DNA of 64,000 nucleotides from Sphingobium sp. Z007 (GTDB lineage Bacteria; Pseudomonadota; Alphaproteobacteria; Sphingomonadales; Sphingomonadaceae). Numbering within the stretch: position 1 is the stretch's first letter; the number at the start of each line of letters is the position of its first letter. A model generated the notes under the pieces. The model saw only the letters and a program-made list of their open reading frames with translations. It had not been told where the DNA came from and made no database searches. The position numbers and the translations under genes were made by a program. The stretch is from the NCBI RefSeq assembly GCF_900013425.1, contig NZ_FBXK01000005.1, positions 1-64,000 on the forward strand. The letters run 5' to 3'. Shown here piece after piece: positions 42,607 to 54,860 of this stretch.

Positions 42607-44679
42607 ATGGCCCGCAGCCATCCGCTCGATAAATATCGCAACTTCGGTATCATGGCGCATATTGACGCCGGCAAGACCACCACGACCGAGCGTATCCTTT
42701 ACTACACCGGCAAGTCCTACAAGATCGGCGAAGTCCACGACGGCGCCGCGACCATGGACTGGATGGAGCAGGAGCAGGAGCGTGGCATCACCATCACGTC
42801 GGCTGCGACCACGTGCATCTGGAACGATCACCGCCTGAACATCATCGACACCCCCGGCCACGTCGACTTCACCATCGAAGTCGAACGTTCGCTGCGCGTG
42901 CTGGACGGCGCGGTCGCCGCGTTCGACGGCGTTGCCGGCGTTGAGCCGCAGTCGGAGACGGTGTGGCGCCAGGCGGACAAGTATAAGGTTCCGCGGATGT
43001 GCTTCATCAACAAGCTCGACCGCACCGGCGCCAATTTCTATTATTGCGTGCAGACGATCATCGATCGCCTGGGCGCCAAGCCTGCCGTCCTGTATCTGCC
43101 CATCGGCGCGGAAGCGGACTTCCGCGGCCTGGTCGACCTGGTCGAAGATCGCGCCATCATCTGGAAGGATGAGAATCTGGGTGCCGAGTTCAGCTATGAA
43201 GCGATCCCGGACGACCTGGCCGACAAGGCCGCCGAATATCGCGAAAAGCTGATCGAACTCGCCGTCGAACAGGACGACGAGGCGATGGAAGCCTATCTCG
43301 AAGGCAATCTGCCTGACACCGCAACGCTGAAGGCGCTGATCCGCAAGGGCACGCTGAACCAGTCGTTCGTGCCGGTGCTGTGCGGTTCGGCGTTCAAGAA
43401 CAAGGGCGTTCAGCCCCTGCTCGACGCGGTCGTGGATTATCTGCCTTCGCCGCTCGACATCGAAGACGTGCAGGGCATCAACCCCGACACGGACGAGCCG
43501 GACAGCCGCGAAACCTCGGACGAGGCACCCTTCTCCGGCCTGGCGTTCAAGATCATGAACGATCCGTTCGTCGGCTCGCTGACCTTCCTGCGCGTCTATT
43601 CCGGCACCCTGACCAAGGGCACCTATCTGAACTCGGTCAAGGACAAGAAGGAAAAGATCGGTCGTATGCTGTTGATGCATGCGAACAGCCGTGAAGACAT
43701 CGATGCGGCCTATGCCGGCGATATCGTCGCGCTGGCTGGCATGAAGGAAACCACCACCGGGGACACGCTGTGCGCCGAGCGCAAGCCGATCATCCTGGAG
43801 CGGATGGAATTCCCTGAGCCGGTCATTGAGCTGTCGGTGGAACCCAAGACCAAGGCCGATCAGGAAAAGATGGGCGTTGCGCTCAATCGCCTGGCCGCTG
43901 AAGATCCGTCCTTCCGCGTATCGACCGATCACGAATCGGGCCAGACCATCATCAAGGGCATGGGCGAGCTTCACCTCGAAATCCTGGTCGACCGCATGAA
44001 GCGCGAGTTCAAGGTCGAGGCGAATGTCGGTGCGCCGCAGGTGGCCTATCGCGAATATCTCAAGAAGGCCGTCGACGTCGACTACACCCATAAGAAGCAG
44101 TCGGGCGGCACTGGCCAGTTCGGCCGCATCAAGGTGAAGGTGACGCCGGGTGAGCGTGGCGCTGGCATCATCTTCAAGGATGAGATCAAGGGCGGTAACA
44201 TTCCCAAGGAATATATCCCGGCGATCGAAAAGGGCATGCGCGAAACCGCAGCGACTGGTTCGCTGATCGGCTTCCCGATCATCGATTTCGAAATCAACCT
44301 GTATGACGGCGCCTATCATGACGTCGACTCATCGGCGCTGGCGTTCGAAATCACTGGCCGCGCCGCGATGCGCGAAGTGGCGCAGAAGGCCGGCATCACG
44401 CTGCTTGAACCGGTCATGAAGGTCGAAGTCGTCACCCCGGAAGAATATCTGGGCGACGTCATCGGCGACATGAACAGCCGCCGCGGCCAGATCCAGGGCA
44501 CCGACACGCGCGGTAACGCGCAGGTCGTCGAGGCGATGGTGCCGCTGGCCAACATGTTCGGCTATGTCAATTCGCTGCGTTCGTTCACCCAGGGGCGTGC
44601 GAACTATTCGATGACCTTCTCGCATTATGACGAAGTGCCGCAGAATGTGGCGGATGAAGTCAAGGCGAAGATGGCCTGA
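42607..44679 (+). CDS. fusA: Elongation factor G
   Basis: A 690-residue EF-G, the GTPase for ribosomal translocation. G1 is [14 protein letters not shown]3 is DTPGHVDF, G4 is NKLDRTGA. Domains II-V follow with the typical [18 protein letters not shown] segment. Length is normal. It is followed by tuf after 137 bp with a hairpin CCGAGCCGT/ACGGCTCGG in the gap. Confidence 0.98.
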   Translation: MARSHPLDKYRNFGIMAHIDAGKTTTTERILYYTGKSYKIGEVHDGAATMDWMEQEQERGITITSAATTCIWNDHRLNIIDTPGHVDFTIEVERSLRVLDGAVAAFDGVAGVEPQSETVWRQADKYKVPRMCFINKLDRTGANFYYCVQTIIDRLGAKPAVLYLPIGAEADFRGLVDLVEDRAIIWKDENLGAEFSYEAIPDDLADKAAEYREKLIELAVEQDDEAMEAYLEGNLPDTATLKALIRKGTLNQSFVPVLCGSAFKNKGVQPLLDAVVDYLPSPLDIEDVQGINPDTDEPDSRETSDEAPFSGLAFKIMNDPFVGSLTFLRVYSGTLTKGTYLNSVKDKKEKIGRMLLMHANSREDIDAAYAGDIVALAGMKETTTGDTLCAERKPIILERMEFPEPVIELSVEPKTKADQEKMGVALNRLAAEDPSFRVSTDHESGQTIIKGMGELHLEILVDRMKREFKVEANVGAPQVAYREYLKKAVDVDYTHKKQSGGTGQFGRIKVKVTPGERGAGIIFKDEIKGGNIPKEYIPAIEKGMRETAATGSLIGFPIIDFEINLYDGAYHDVDSSALAFEITGRAAMREVAQKAGITLLEPVMKVEVVTPEEYLGDVIGDMNSRRGQIQGTDTRGNAQVVEAMVPLANMFGYVNSLRSFTQGRANYSMTFSHYDEVPQNVADEVKAKMA

Positions 44680-44816
44680 TGACTTTCCCGTGCCGAGCCG
44701 TGCGAACGGCTCGGTTAGGGGCTGGTAATCTGTAAATTTGCTGCTATGGACGCGCCTTCGCGAGGCGCGGCCGAGCGGTCAGACCCAAGCTGATTTTGAT
44801 TAGAAGGTAGGATAAA

Positions 44817-46007
<1,191 letters not shown>

Positions 46008-46017
46008 TATAGGACCG

Positions 46018-46049
46018 CAGCGGCGCGAATCGCCTGATTCGCGCCGCTG
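46018..46049 (+). terminator. Terminator-like hairpin after tuf
   Basis: A perfect 14-bp stem CAGCGGCGCGAATC (46018-46031) with 46036-46049, loop GCCT, followed by AGGATTTTAGC, 10 bp past the tuf stop. It separates the str operon from the S10 operon. The 165 bp beyond it, before rpsJ, includes an AT-rich part near 46120-46160 where the S10 promoter is likely. Confidence 0.75.
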
Positions 46050-46216
46050 AGGATTTTAGCCGCCCCGGATCACCTTTCTCCGGCTCGCAAGAGCTAGAAG
46101 GGCAGTTTACGGGGCGGATATTTTTTGGTTGGCGCATTTTCATAAATCATCGGCTGCTCCGGCTGATTTTCGAAAATGCTCTGCGTTTTTGGCTCTTTCG
46201 CATCGGTACAGGAACT

Positions 46217-46525
46217 ATGGACAGCAATATCCGCATTCGTCTCAAGGCGTTCGATCATCGCGTGCTTGACCAGGCGACCGGCGACATCGCCGATACCGCC
46301 CGCCGCACTGGCGCCCTTATCCGCGGTCCGATTCCTCTTCCGACGCGCATCGAAAAGTTCACGGTCAACCGTGGCCCGCACATCGACAAGAAGTCGCGCG
46401 AGCAGTTTGAGGTCCGTACCTACAAGCGTATGCTTGACATTGTGCAGCCTACGCCGCAGACGGTCGACGCGCTGATGAAGCTGGACCTGGCTGCCGGCGT
46501 GAACGTGGAAATCAAGCTGGCCTAA
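46217..46525 (+). CDS. rpsJ: 30S ribosomal protein S10
   Basis: A 102-residue S10, also NusE in antitermination. It begins [20 protein letters not shown] and contains [20 protein letters not shown] and [19 protein letters not shown]. First gene of the S10 operon. A 282-bp gap separates it from rplC, unlike the tight spacing in the rest of the operon. Confidence 0.98.
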   Translation: MDSNIRIRLKAFDHRVLDQATGDIADTARRTGALIRGPIPLPTRIEKFTVNRGPHIDKKSREQFEVRTYKRMLDIVQPTPQTVDALMKLDLAAGVNVEIKLA

Positions 46526-46807
46526 GCCGGCAAGTCCCTGCTCTCCGTAAGGTGGGCAGGGTATCGGGTATTTCGGGAAACCGGAAGCTCACACGACACA
46601 AGGGATACCGCACAGCACTGGGCAACCAGAGGTTCTGTGGTTCTGGTCCCCCGTCGCTATTCCCGAGAGGGGGTGGCATCCAACCCGGACGGGGTGATCT
46701 ACACATTGGGTTGGCCGCGAAGGAGGAATCCTGAGCGGTTTTTTTCGTTGGATACGCCCGTTGCCCAGAATTACTGGCGCTGCGGGCCTCTATGGGAGTA
46801 ATCAGTG
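46526..46807 (+). promoter_or_regulatory. Long structured rpsJ-rplC spacer
   Basis: The 282-bp spacer has no supported gene. It contains GC-rich folds near 46640-46710 (CCCCCGTC...GAGAGGGGG and a GGTTGG segment). A GGAGGAATCCT element is followed by GAGCGGTTTTTTTCG at 46723-46748, which resembles an attenuator. A leader controlling rplC and the following genes, as with L4 control of S10 operons, is plausible but not demonstrated. Confidence 0.4.
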
Positions 46808-47692
46808 ATGCGCACAGGCGTGATCGCTAAGAAAGTCGGGATGACCCGTCTGTTCCAAGAGGACGGACGTCATGTTCCCGTTACGGTACTGGCCCTTGAG
46901 GGCAACCAAGTCGTGGCGCGTAAGGATGTCGACAGCGACGGCTATGTCGCCGTTCAGCTCGGCGCTGGTGTCGCCAAGGTCAAGAACGTCGCCAAGCCGC
47001 AGCGTGGCCACTTCGCCAAGGCGCAGGTCGAGCCCAAGGCGCGCCTGGTCGAATTCCGCGTCGCCGAGGATGCGCTCCTCGACGTCGGCGCAGAAATCGC
47101 TGCCGATCATTTCATCGCGGGCCAGCTCGTCGATGTTGCAGGGCACACCCAGGGTAAGGGTTTTGCAGGCGCCATGAAGCGTTGGGGCTTCGGCGGTATG
47201 CGCGCTACCCATGGCGTGTCGATCAGCCATCGTGCCCATGGTTCGACGGGTAACCGCCAGGATCCAGGCCGCGTCTTCAAGAATAAGAAGATGGCCGGCC
47301 ATATGGGCGATCGTGAACGCACCCAGCAGAATCTGGAAATCGTGCGCACCGACGTCGAGCGTGGCCTGATCTTCGTGAAGGGCAGCGTGCCCGGCGCGAA
47401 GGGAACCTGGTTGACCGTCAAGGACGCCGTCAAGGTGCCTCGTCCGGCCGACGTTCCCTATCCCGCCAGCCTGCTGGCCAAGGGCGTTGTCCATGAAGAG
47501 GACGACACGACCCCCGGCCTGGTCCCTGAAGCCGCCGCGCATCCCATCGCGCCGCTGCCCGGTGACGATGAAGTCAAGGCCGGTGTCGCCGCTTCGGACG
47601 CGCAGGCGAACGAAGAGGGTGTCAACGACCCGCAGAACGCAACCCCGACCGATGGCGACGATGCCAACGGTACGCCTGGCCAGGAGGGCTAA
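46808..47692 (+). CDS. rplC: 50S ribosomal protein L3, long form
   Basis: A 294-residue L3, one of the two initiators of large-subunit assembly. The ATG at 46808 begins [20 protein letters not shown]; a GTG three bases upstream is also possible. The loop near the peptidyl transferase centre is present ([20 protein letters not shown], a methylated glutamine site in other bacteria). After about residue 215 there is an acidic, alanine-rich extension of some 80 residues that most L3 proteins lack. Confidence 0.97.
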   Translation: MRTGVIAKKVGMTRLFQEDGRHVPVTVLALEGNQVVARKDVDSDGYVAVQLGAGVAKVKNVAKPQRGHFAKAQVEPKARLVEFRVAEDALLDVGAEIAADHFIAGQLVDVAGHTQGKGFAGAMKRWGFGGMRATHGVSISHRAHGSTGNRQDPGRVFKNKKMAGHMGDRERTQQNLEIVRTDVERGLIFVKGSVPGAKGTWLTVKDAVKVPRPADVPYPASLLAKGVVHEEDDTTPGLVPEAAAHPIAPLPGDDEVKAGVAASDAQANEEGVNDPQNATPTDGDDANGTPGQEG

Positions 47693-47695
47693 ACC

Positions 47696-48319
47696 ATGAA
47701 GGTCAAGGTACAGACCCTCGACGCAGCGGAAGCTGGCGATCTGGAGCTTAACGATGCCGTGTTCGGTATCGAGCCGCGCGCCGACATCCTGCATCGCGTC
47801 GTCACCTGGCAGCTCGAAAAGCGTCGCGGCACCGCCCGCGGCACCCGTGAGCGTAGCGACGTCGCCCGCACCGGCAAGAAGTTCGGCCGCCAGAAGGGCG
47901 GCGGCACCGCCCGTCACGGCGATCGCCGCGCGCCGATCTTCATCGGTGGTGGTAAGGCGCACGGCGCCCGCGTCCGTGACTTCAATCCTTCGCTGAACAA
48001 GAAGGTTCGCGCGCTGGGTTTGAAGATGGCGCTGTCGTCGAAGGTCAAGAGCGGCACGCTCACGATCATCGACAGCCTGGACGTCGCCGAAGGCAAGACC
48101 AAGGCGCTGGTCGCCAGCCTTGCCAAGCTGAACCTGACGAAAGTCCTGTTCATCGACGGCGACGCGGTGAACGTCAGCTTCGCGAAGGCTTCGGCGAACA
48201 TCATCGGTGTGGACCTGCTCCCTGCCGTTGGCGCCAATGTCTATGACATACTGAAAGCCGACTCGCTGGTGCTCACCCGCGCCGCGGTCGAAAAGCTGGA
48301 GGCCCGTTTCAATGGCTAA
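47696..48319 (+). CDS. rplD: 50S ribosomal protein L4
   Basis: A 207-residue L4, whose long loop lines the exit tunnel; the loop segment is [22 protein letters not shown] ([20 protein letters not shown]). In many bacteria L4 represses its own operon. It starts 3 nt after rplC stops and overlaps rplW by 8 bp. Confidence 0.98.
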   Translation: MKVKVQTLDAAEAGDLELNDAVFGIEPRADILHRVVTWQLEKRRGTARGTRERSDVARTGKKFGRQKGGGTARHGDRRAPIFIGGGKAHGARVRDFNPSLNKKVRALGLKMALSSKVKSGTLTIIDSLDVAEGKTKALVASLAKLNLTKVLFIDGDAVNVSFAKASANIIGVDLLPAVGANVYDILKADSLVLTRAAVEKLEARFNG

Positions 48320-48629
48320 AAAGCAAGCCGGGACCGTCGACAACCGTCATTATGACGTCGTTGTCGCCCCGCACATCACCGAGAAATCGACCCTTCTCAG
48401 CGAAAACAACGCCGTGGTCTTCAAGGTGGCGGGCACTGCCTCCAAGCCTGAGATCAAGGCCGCTGTCGAAGCGATCTGGGGTGTGGACGTCAAGAGCGTC
48501 AACACGCTGGTCACGAAGGGCAAGACGAAGCGCTGGAAGGGCAAGCCCTACAAGCGTTCGGACGTGAAGAAGGCGATCGTCCGCCTGGCCGAAGGCCAGT
48601 CGATCGATATCACCGAGGGAGTCCGCTGA
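48312..48629 (+). CDS. rplW: 50S ribosomal protein L23
   Basis: A 105-residue L23 at the tunnel exit, docking site for trigger factor and SRP. It contains [19 protein letters not shown] and [19 protein letters not shown]. It overlaps rplD, and the next gene rplB starts one base after its stop. Confidence 0.98.
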   Translation: MAKKQAGTVDNRHYDVVVAPHITEKSTLLSENNAVVFKVAGTASKPEIKAAVEAIWGVDVKSVNTLVTKGKTKRWKGKPYKRSDVKKAIVRLAEGQSIDITEGVR

Positions 48630-48630
48630 G

Positions 48631-49467
48631 ATGGCTCTGAAGCATTATAACCCGACGAGCCCGGCGCGCCGCGGCCTGATTCTGGTCGACAAGTCCAGCC
48701 TGCACAAGGGCAAGCCCGTTAAGGCGCTGACCGAAGGCAAGCGCAAGACTGGTGGCCGCAACAACAAGGGTCATGTGACCTCGCGCGGGATCGGTGGCGG
48801 TCACAAGCAGCGCTATCGCATCATCGACTTCAAGCGTCGCTTGTGGGATGTCGAAGGTACGGTCGAGCGTCTGGAATATGACCCCAACCGCACCGCGTTC
48901 ATCGCGCTGGTCAACTATCCCGATGGCACCCAGAATTATATTCTGGCACCGCAGCGTCTTGCCCCCGGTGACAAGGTCATCGCGGCCAAGAAGACCGACG
49001 TGAAGCCGGGCAATGCGATGGAACTGGGTCAGATGCCGGTCGGCACGATCATCCACAACATCGAGATGAAGCCAGGCAAGGGCGGTCAGCTCTGCCGTTC
49101 GGCGGGCACTTACGCGCAGCTCGTCGGTCGCGATCGCGGCATGGTGATGGTGCGTCTGTCGTCTGGTGAACAGCGTTACATTCGTTCGGACTGCATGGGC
49201 ACCATCGGCGCCGTCAGCAACCCGGACAATGGCAACACAAACCTCGCCAAGGCAGGCCGCAACCGTTGGAACGGCATCCGCCCGCTGACGCGCGGTGTCG
49301 CCAAGAACCCGGTCGATCACCCGCATGGTGGTGGTGAAGGCCGGACCTCGGGCGGCCGTCATCCGGTTACCCCGTGGGGCAAGCCGACCAAGGGTGCGCG
49401 CACCCGTCACAACAAGTCGACCGACAAGATGATCATCCGGTCGCGTCACGCCAAGAAGAAGAGGTAA
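48631..49467 (+). CDS. rplB: 50S ribosomal protein L2
   Basis: A 278-residue L2, needed for subunit association and peptidyl transfer. It shows the conserved [15 protein letters not shown] start, [15 protein letters not shown] and the carboxyl [20 protein letters not shown] with the histidine important for activity. Six bases separate it from rpsS. Confidence 0.98.
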   Translation: MALKHYNPTSPARRGLILVDKSSLHKGKPVKALTEGKRKTGGRNNKGHVTSRGIGGGHKQRYRIIDFKRRLWDVEGTVERLEYDPNRTAFIALVNYPDGTQNYILAPQRLAPGDKVIAAKKTDVKPGNAMELGQMPVGTIIHNIEMKPGKGGQLCRSAGTYAQLVGRDRGMVMVRLSSGEQRYIRSDCMGTIGAVSNPDNGNTNLAKAGRNRWNGIRPLTRGVAKNPVDHPHGGGEGRTSGGRHPVTPWGKPTKGARTRHNKSTDKMIIRSRHAKKKR

Positions 49468-49473
49468 TCCGCG

Positions 49474-49749
49474 ATGGCTCGTTCCGTCTGGAAAGGTCCT
49501 TTCGTGGACCTCAGCCTTCTAAAGAAGGCAGAAACGGCGCAGGACGCCGGTGGCCGCGCCCCGATCAAGACCTGGTCGCGTCGTTCCACTATCCTGCCCC
49601 AGTTCGTTGGCCTGACGTTCAACGTCTATAATGGCCGCAAGCATGTTCCGGTCTCCGTGAACGAGGATATGGTGGGTCATAAGTTGGGCGAATTCGCCCC
49701 GACCCGCTTCTTCCCCGGCCACGCCGCCGACAAGAAGGGCAAGCGCTGA
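49474..49749 (+). CDS. rpsS: 30S ribosomal protein S19
   Basis: A 91-residue S19 in the small-subunit head, contacting S13. It begins [20 protein letters not shown] and includes [20 protein letters not shown] and [15 protein letters not shown]. Its last base is shared with the rplV start. Confidence 0.98.
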   Translation: MARSVWKGPFVDLSLLKKAETAQDAGGRAPIKTWSRRSTILPQFVGLTFNVYNGRKHVPVSVNEDMVGHKLGEFAPTRFFPGHAADKKGKR

Positions 49750-50135
49750 TGAGCAAGGAAAAAGCTCCCCGTCGCGTCGCCGACAATGAGGCGCTGGCCG
49801 TTGGCACGCAGATCCGTGGTTCGGCCCAAAAGCTGAACCTAGTGGCCACGCTGATCCGCGGCCGCAAGGTCGAGGACGCGCTGAACATCCTCGCCTTCTC
49901 CAAGAAGGCGATGGCCGTCGACGTGCGCAAGGTTCTGGCTTCGGCCATCGCCAACGCGGAAAACAACCATAATCTCGACGTCGATTCTCTCGTCGTCGCG
50001 GAAGCATCGGTAGGCAAGGCGTTTACGCTGAAGCGCTTCCATGCTCGCGGCCGCGGCAAGTCGACCCGTATCCTCAAGCCCTACAGCCGCGTGCGCATCG
50101 TCGTGCGTGAAGCTGGCGAAGAAGCGGAGGCGTAA
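49749..50135 (+). CDS. rplV: 50S ribosomal protein L22
   Basis: A 128-residue L22 lining the exit tunnel; its beta-hairpin contacts macrolides. Visible segments are [20 protein letters not shown] and [19 protein letters not shown]. It starts at the last base of rpsS, and rpsC begins 4 bp after its stop. Confidence 0.98.
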   Translation: MSKEKAPRRVADNEALAVGTQIRGSAQKLNLVATLIRGRKVEDALNILAFSKKAMAVDVRKVLASAIANAENNHNLDVDSLVVAEASVGKAFTLKRFHARGRGKSTRILKPYSRVRIVVREAGEEAEA

Positions 50136-50139
50136 GCAC

Positions 50140-50835
50140 ATGGGTCACAAGAGCAATCCGATCGGTCTTCGTCTCCAGATCAACCGTACCTGGGACAGCC
50201 GCTGGTTCGCCGAAGGCGCCGACTATGGTCGCCTTCTGCTGGAGGATCTCAAGATCCGCCAGTTCATCTTCAAGACGCTGCCGCAGGCCGCGATCTCCAA
50301 GGTCGTGATCGAGCGTCCGGCCAAGCTGTGCCGCGTATCGATCTATGCCGCCCGTCCGGGCGTCATAATCGGCAAGAAGGGTGCGGACATCGAAAAGCTT
50401 CGCAAGAAGCTGGGCGCGCTGACCTCGTCCGACGTGTCGCTGAACATCGTCGAGATCCGCAAGCCGGAAGTCGATTCCAAGCTCGTTGCACAGGGAATCG
50501 CCGATCAGCTGGAACGCCGCGTGGCTTTCCGTCGCGCCATGAAGCGTGCGGTGCAGTCGGCGCTGCGTCTGGGTGCCGAAGGCATCAAGATCACCTGCGG
50601 CGGCCGTCTGGGCGGCGCAGAGATCGCGCGCGTCGAATGGTATCGCGAAGGCCGCGTGCCGTTGCACACGCTGCGTGCGAACGTCGACTATGCCGAAGCC
50701 ACGGCGCACACCGCCTATGGCGTTTGCGGCATCAAGGTCTGGATCTTCAAGGGCGAGATTCTCGGCCATGATCCGTTCGCGACCGACCGGCTGATGCTGG
50801 AGGCTCAAACCTCCGGCGTGCGCCCGGCGCGTTGA
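50140..50835 (+). CDS. rpsC: 30S ribosomal protein S3
   Basis: A 231-residue S3 at the mRNA entry. It begins [20 protein letters not shown] at 50140. The KH domain has [20 protein letters not shown], and the carboxyl domain [20 protein letters not shown]. Helicase activity of the ribosome depends on S3 and S4. It follows rplV. Confidence 0.98.
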   Translation: MGHKSNPIGLRLQINRTWDSRWFAEGADYGRLLLEDLKIRQFIFKTLPQAAISKVVIERPAKLCRVSIYAARPGVIIGKKGADIEKLRKKLGALTSSDVSLNIVEIRKPEVDSKLVAQGIADQLERRVAFRRAMKRAVQSALRLGAEGIKITCGGRLGGAEIARVEWYREGRVPLHTLRANVDYAEATAHTAYGVCGIKVWIFKGEILGHDPFATDRLMLEAQTSGVRPAR

Positions 50836-50856
50836 AGATAAGAAGGTAATAGCGTC

Positions 50857-51288
50857 ATGCTGCAACCGAAGAAAATGAAGTTCCGCAAGACCTTCAAGGG
50901 TCGGATCAAGGGCGATGCCAAGGGTGGCTCGGCTCTGAACTTCGGTTCCTATGGCCTCAAGGCCATGGAACCAGAGCGCGTCACCGCGCGCCAGATCGAG
51001 GCGGCTCGCCGCGCGATCACCCGTCACATCCGCCGTCAGGGCCGGTTGTGGATCCGCATCTTCCCCGACGTGCCGGTGTCGAAGAAGCCTGCCGAAGTCC
51101 GTCAGGGCAAGGGCAAGGGTTCGGTCGAATATTGGGCCGCCCGCGTGAAGCCGGGTCGCATCCTGTTCGAACTGGACGGCGTGCCCGGTCCGCTCGCAGC
51201 AGAGGCCTTCTCGCGCGCCGCGATGAAGCTGCCCATCAAGACCAAGGTCGTCGCCCGCCTCGGCGACACCTCGCATCTGGAGGGTTAA
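50857..51288 (+). CDS. rplP: 50S ribosomal protein L16
   Basis: A 143-residue L16 near the A site. It has the start [20 protein letters not shown] and the region [20 protein letters not shown]. The arginine modified by YcfD-type oxygenases in some bacteria is present in the GKGS region. It precedes rpmC by 4 bp. Confidence 0.98.
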   Translation: MLQPKKMKFRKTFKGRIKGDAKGGSALNFGSYGLKAMEPERVTARQIEAARRAITRHIRRQGRLWIRIFPDVPVSKKPAEVRQGKGKGSVEYWAARVKPGRILFELDGVPGPLAAEAFSRAAMKLPIKTKVVARLGDTSHLEG

Positions 51289-51292
51289 GCAC

Positions 51293-51496
51293 ATGGCGAA
51301 TGTTGCAGACCTGAAGACCAAGACGGACGACGAACTGTCGACCGAACTGAACAACCTGAAGCGCGAGCAGTTCAATCTGCGTTTCCAGGCGGCCACCAAC
51401 CAGCTGGAAAAGCCCAGCCGCGTCAAGGAAGTCCGTCGGTCGATCGCGCAGATCAAGACCCTGCAGACGGAGCGTAACAGCTCCGCTGCCAAGTAA
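51293..51496 (+). CDS. rpmC: 50S ribosomal protein L29
   Basis: A 67-residue L29 at the tunnel exit, a helical hairpin: DDELSTELNNLKREQFNLRF and EVRRSIAQIKTLQTERN. It lies between rplP and rpsQ in the normal order, with 12 nt to rpsQ. Confidence 0.97.
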   Translation: MANVADLKTKTDDELSTELNNLKREQFNLRFQAATNQLEKPSRVKEVRRSIAQIKTLQTERNSSAAK

Positions 51497-51508
51497 AGGA
51501 ACCACACG

Positions 51509-51772
51509 ATGCCCAAGCGCGTGCTGACGGGAACTGTGGTTTCCGACAAGACCGACAAGACGGTGGTCGTTCGCGTGGAGCGCAAGGTAAAGCATGCGCT
51601 CTACGGCAAGATCATCCGCCGTTCGAAAAAGTATCACGCCCATGACGAGGGCAATGTCTACAAGGAAGGCGAGACGGTCCGAATCGAAGAGACCGCCCCG
51701 ATTTCCAAGCTCAAGACCTGGAAGGTCATCGAGCGCGTGGACACCCACAAGTCGCCGGAAACGGCGTCCTGA
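51509..51772 (+). CDS. rpsQ: 30S ribosomal protein S17
   Basis: An 87-residue S17, early assembly protein, OB fold. It contains [20 protein letters not shown] and [20 protein letters not shown]. It is the last gene of the S10 operon; a structured spacer of 165 bp separates it from rplN. Confidence 0.98.
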   Translation: MPKRVLTGTVVSDKTDKTVVVRVERKVKHALYGKIIRRSKKYHAHDEGNVYKEGETVRIEETAPISKLKTWKVIERVDTHKSPETAS

Positions 51773-51792
51773 GGGACGGCTCGCTGAGCTTT

Positions 51793-51865
51793 TGACTCTA
51801 AATGCGACGCGGGGCTGGCCTTTTCCTTCGGAAAGGGTTACAGGCCCGCGCTTCGCGTAGAGTCA
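51793..51865 (+). other. Large hairpin in the rpsQ-rplN spacer
   Basis: TGACTCTA (51793-51800) pairs with TAGAGTCA (51858-51865), enclosing a nested stem CCTTTTCC-TTCG-GGAAAGG and further GC pairs. There is no T-run. It sits at the boundary of the S10 and spc operons and could be a regulatory RNA element or a stabilising structure. Confidence 0.5.
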
Positions 51866-51937
51866 CCGGGCTCTAGGCACGAAATTCGGAACCGCCGGGA
51901 ATTGACCCGGTAGGCCAAATGAGAAGGAACCGGATCT

Positions 51938-52306
51938 ATGATCCAGATGCAATCCAATCTTGACGTCGCTGACAACAGCGGCGCCAAGCGCGTCCAGTGC
52001 ATCAAGGTGCTGGGCGGCTCGAAGCGTCGCTTCGCTGGCGTGGGCGACATCATCGTCGTCTCGATCAAGGAAGCTGCGCCGCGTGGCAAGGTGAAGAAGG
52101 GTGACGTGCATCGCGCCGTCATCGTGCGTACCGCCAAGGATATCCGCCGTGCAGACGGTTCGGTCATCCGCTTCGACGGCAACGCCGCTGTGCTGATCAA
52201 CAAGAACGAGGAGCCGATCGGCACCCGTATCTTTGGCCCGGTCGTTCGCGAACTGCGCGCCAAGAAGCACATGAAGATCATCAGCCTTGCTCCCGAGGTG
52301 CTGTAA
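51938..52306 (+). CDS. rplN: 50S ribosomal protein L14
   Basis: A 122-residue L14, at the subunit interface. It begins [20 protein letters not shown] and ends with [18 protein letters not shown]. First gene of the spc operon. Its stop overlaps the rplX start by one base. Confidence 0.98.
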   Translation: MIQMQSNLDVADNSGAKRVQCIKVLGGSKRRFAGVGDIIVVSIKEAAPRGKVKKGDVHRAVIVRTAKDIRRADGSVIRFDGNAAVLINKNEEPIGTRIFGPVVRELRAKKHMKIISLAPEVL

Positions 52307-52617
52307 TGAGCGCTGCTAAGATCAAGAAGGGCGACAAGATCGTTGTCCTTGCTGGCAAGGACAAGGGCCGTACCGGCGCTGTCCTGGCGGTGATGCCCAA
52401 GGACGATAAGGTCCTGGTGGAAGGCATCAACGTGCATGCCAAGCATCGCAAGCCCGACCAGGCGAACCCGCAGGGCGGCATTGAGCGCAAGCCTGCGCCG
52501 CTGCACATTTCTAACGTCGCTGTCGCCGACAAGGATGGCAAGCCGACCCGCGTCCGTTTCGAGGACCGCGACGGCAAGAAGGTCCGTGTCGCCGTCAAGT
52601 CCGGTGAGGTGCTGTAA
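52306..52617 (+). CDS. rplX: 50S ribosomal protein L24
   Basis: A 103-residue L24, assembly initiator with a KOW motif: [20 protein letters not shown]. The middle [20 protein letters not shown] is typical. Its stop overlaps the rplE start by one base. Confidence 0.98.
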   Translation: MSAAKIKKGDKIVVLAGKDKGRTGAVLAVMPKDDKVLVEGINVHAKHRKPDQANPQGGIERKPAPLHISNVAVADKDGKPTRVRFEDRDGKKVRVAVKSGEVL

Positions 52618-53192
52618 TGAGCGACAAGTATATCCCGCGCTCCAAGGCGCTGTATGACGCTGAAATCGCCAAGGCGATGACCGAGAAATTCGGTTACAAG
52701 AACGTCATGGAAGTCCCCAAGATCGACAAGATCACGCTCAACATGGGCGTGGGCGAAGCGACCCAGGACAAGAAGAAGGTCACGCAGGCCGCCGAGGAAA
52801 TGGAACTGATCGCCGGCCAGAAGCCGGTTATCACCAAGGCGAAGAAGTCGATCGCGCAGTTCAAGCTGCGTGAAGGCATGCCGATCGGCGCGAAGGTCAC
52901 GCTGCGCCGCGAGCGCATGTATGAATTCCTGGACCGCGTCATCAACATCGCTCTGCCCCGCGTCCGCGATTTTCGTGGTCTCAATCCGAAGAGCTTCGAC
53001 GGCCGTGGCAACTATGCCTTCGGCATCAAGGAGCAGATCATCTTCCCAGAGATCAGCTATGACCGTGTCGACAAGGTGCGCGGCATGGACATCATCGTGA
53101 CCACCACCGCGAAGACGGACGACGAAGCGCGCGAACTGCTGCGCCTCTTCGGCTTCCCCTTCCCGCAGGAAGAAGAGAAGCAGGCGGCCTGA
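52617..53192 (+). CDS. rplE: 50S ribosomal protein L5
   Basis: A 191-residue L5 of the 5S rRNA complex. It has [20 protein letters not shown] and [20 protein letters not shown]. In E. coli the equivalent gene start is the S8 repressor site; I did not identify that fold here. It lies 52 bp upstream of rpsN. Confidence 0.98.
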   Translation: MSDKYIPRSKALYDAEIAKAMTEKFGYKNVMEVPKIDKITLNMGVGEATQDKKKVTQAAEEMELIAGQKPVITKAKKSIAQFKLREGMPIGAKVTLRRERMYEFLDRVINIALPRVRDFRGLNPKSFDGRGNYAFGIKEQIIFPEISYDRVDKVRGMDIIVTTTAKTDDEARELLRLFGFPFPQEEEKQAA

Positions 53193-53244
53193 TATAGGCC
53201 CCGCTTCTCTCCCAACGCTAAAGCTAAGGAAGAGAACTTAAGTC

Positions 53245-53550
53245 ATGGCGAAACTGAGTTCGATCAACAAGAATGAGCGCCGCAAGAAGCTGGTCAAGAA
53301 ATATGCCGGCCGTTATGCAAAGCTCAAGGCGATCGCGAATGATAACGCGGCCGACGACAGCGATCGTCTGATCGCGCGTCTGAAGATGGCGGAAATTCCC
53401 CGCAACGGTAACCCGACGCGTGTTCGGAACCGCTGCGAGATGACCGGCCGTCCGCGTGCCTATTACCGCAAGTTCCGGCTCTGCCGTATTCAGCTGCGCG
53501 ATCTGGCCAATAAGGGCCTGATCCCCGGCGTCACCAAGTCGAGCTGGTAA
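53245..53550 (+). CDS. rpsN: 30S ribosomal protein S14 (zinc-free form)
   Basis: A 101-residue S14 of the long, cysteine-poor type: [20 protein letters not shown] and [20 protein letters not shown]. The CxxC pairs of the zinc form are absent. It is followed by rpsH after 12 nt. Confidence 0.98.
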   Translation: MAKLSSINKNERRKKLVKKYAGRYAKLKAIANDNAADDSDRLIARLKMAEIPRNGNPTRVRNRCEMTGRPRAYYRKFRLCRIQLRDLANKGLIPGVTKSSW

Positions 53551-53562
53551 GGATATCATCTC

Positions 53563-53958
53563 ATGGCATTGACCGATCCCTTGGGTGATATGCTCACCCG
53601 CATCCGCAACGGGCAGCAGGCGAAGAAGGACAGCGTTATGTCCCCCGCGTCCAAGCTGCGCGCTCGCGTTCTCGACGTGCTTCAGCGTGAAGGCTACATC
53701 CGTGGCTATTCCGAAGAAGCCCTTGGCAGCCATCCTGGCCTGCGCATCGAGCTGAAATATTTCGAAGGCCAGCCGGCGATCAAGCATGTCGCCCGCGTGT
53801 CCAAGCCTGGCCGTCGCGTCTATTCGGGTTCCAAGGAACTGCCGATCGTGCGCAACGGCCTGGGCATCACCATTGTCTCGACGCCTCGCGGCGTTCTGTC
53901 CGACGCCGAAGCGCGCGAACAGAATGTCGGCGGCGAAGTGCTGGCGGAGGTGTTCTAA
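53563..53958 (+). CDS. rpsH: 30S ribosomal protein S8
   Basis: A 131-residue S8, rRNA binder and spc operon regulator in E. coli. It has [20 protein letters not shown] and the conserved end [19 protein letters not shown]. One base overlaps rplF. Confidence 0.98.
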   Translation: MALTDPLGDMLTRIRNGQQAKKDSVMSPASKLRARVLDVLQREGYIRGYSEEALGSHPGLRIELKYFEGQPAIKHVARVSKPGRRVYSGSKELPIVRNGLGITIVSTPRGVLSDAEAREQNVGGEVLAEVF

Positions 53959-54491
53959 TGAGCCGCATCGGTAAAAAGCCGGTTGCGATCCCCGCAGGGG
54001 TGACCGCGACCATCGAAGGCGGGCAGCTGTCGGTCAAGGGCCCCAAGGGCACCCTGGCGCTCCAGATGCGCGACGAGATCAGCTATACGCTGGAAAATGA
54101 CGGCATCTCCGTGCAGCCAGCCAACAAGACCAAGGCGGCGCGCGCTTTCTGGGGCATGCAGCGGACGTTGGTGCAGAACCTGATCACCGGCGTGACCGAG
54201 GGCTTCTCGAAGAAGCTGCTCATCACCGGTGTCGGCTATCGCGCTAACTCGCAGGGCAAGAACCTGAAGCTGCAGCTGGGCTATTCGCATGATGTCGATT
54301 ACGCGATCCCGGAAGGGATCGAGATCAAGACCCCGGATAACACCACGGTCGAGATCAGCGGCATCGACAAGCAGAAGGTCGGTCAGGTAGCGGCCGAGAT
54401 CCGTCGCTGGCGTAAGCCCGAACCCTATAAGGGCAAGGGCATCAAATACGCCGGCGAGTTCATCTTCCGCAAGGAAGGGAAGAAGAAGTAA
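53958..54491 (+). CDS. rplF: 50S ribosomal protein L6
   Basis: A 177-residue L6 near the factor-binding site. It begins [20 protein letters not shown] and has [20 protein letters not shown] and the carboxyl-terminal [20 protein letters not shown]. One base separates its stop from rplR. Confidence 0.98.
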   Translation: MSRIGKKPVAIPAGVTATIEGGQLSVKGPKGTLALQMRDEISYTLENDGISVQPANKTKAARAFWGMQRTLVQNLITGVTEGFSKKLLITGVGYRANSQGKNLKLQLGYSHDVDYAIPEGIEIKTPDNTTVEISGIDKQKVGQVAAEIRRWRKPEPYKGKGIKYAGEFIFRKEGKKK

Positions 54492-54492
54492 G

Positions 54493-54858
54493 ATGGCAAA
54501 GCTCTCCCTCTTCGCGCGGCGTCGTCGCCGCGTCCGCACCGCGCTCAAGGCTGTTTCGGGCCACAAGCCCCGTCTGAGCGTCCACCGTTCGGGCCGTCAC
54601 ATCTACGCCCAGGTCATCGACGATGCGCAGGGCAAGACCCTGGCCGCCGCGTCGACCTTGGACAAGGATGTCGGTTCCAAGGCTCTGGGCAAGACTGGCG
54701 CCAGTGCTGAAGCCGCTGCCGAAGTCGGCAAGCGCGTCGCCGCTGCGGCGACCGCTGCCGGCGTCACCCGCGTCGTGTTCGACCGTGGTGGCTTCCTGTT
54801 CCATGGCCGCGTCAAGGCGCTGGCCGATGCGGCCCGTGAAGCCGGGCTGGAGTTCTGA
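54493..54858 (+). CDS. rplR: 50S ribosomal protein L18
   Basis: A 121-residue L18, 5S rRNA binder. It contains [20 protein letters not shown] and [20 protein letters not shown]. It is followed by rpsE two bases after its stop. Confidence 0.98.
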   Translation: MAKLSLFARRRRRVRTALKAVSGHKPRLSVHRSGRHIYAQVIDDAQGKTLAAASTLDKDVGSKALGKTGASAEAAAEVGKRVAAAATAAGVTRVVFDRGGFLFHGRVKALADAAREAGLEF

Positions 54859-54860
54859 TC

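Noticed and set aside
42487..44319. 610-codon open frame opposite fusA
   Set aside because: Antisense of EF-G, with no protein features of its own.
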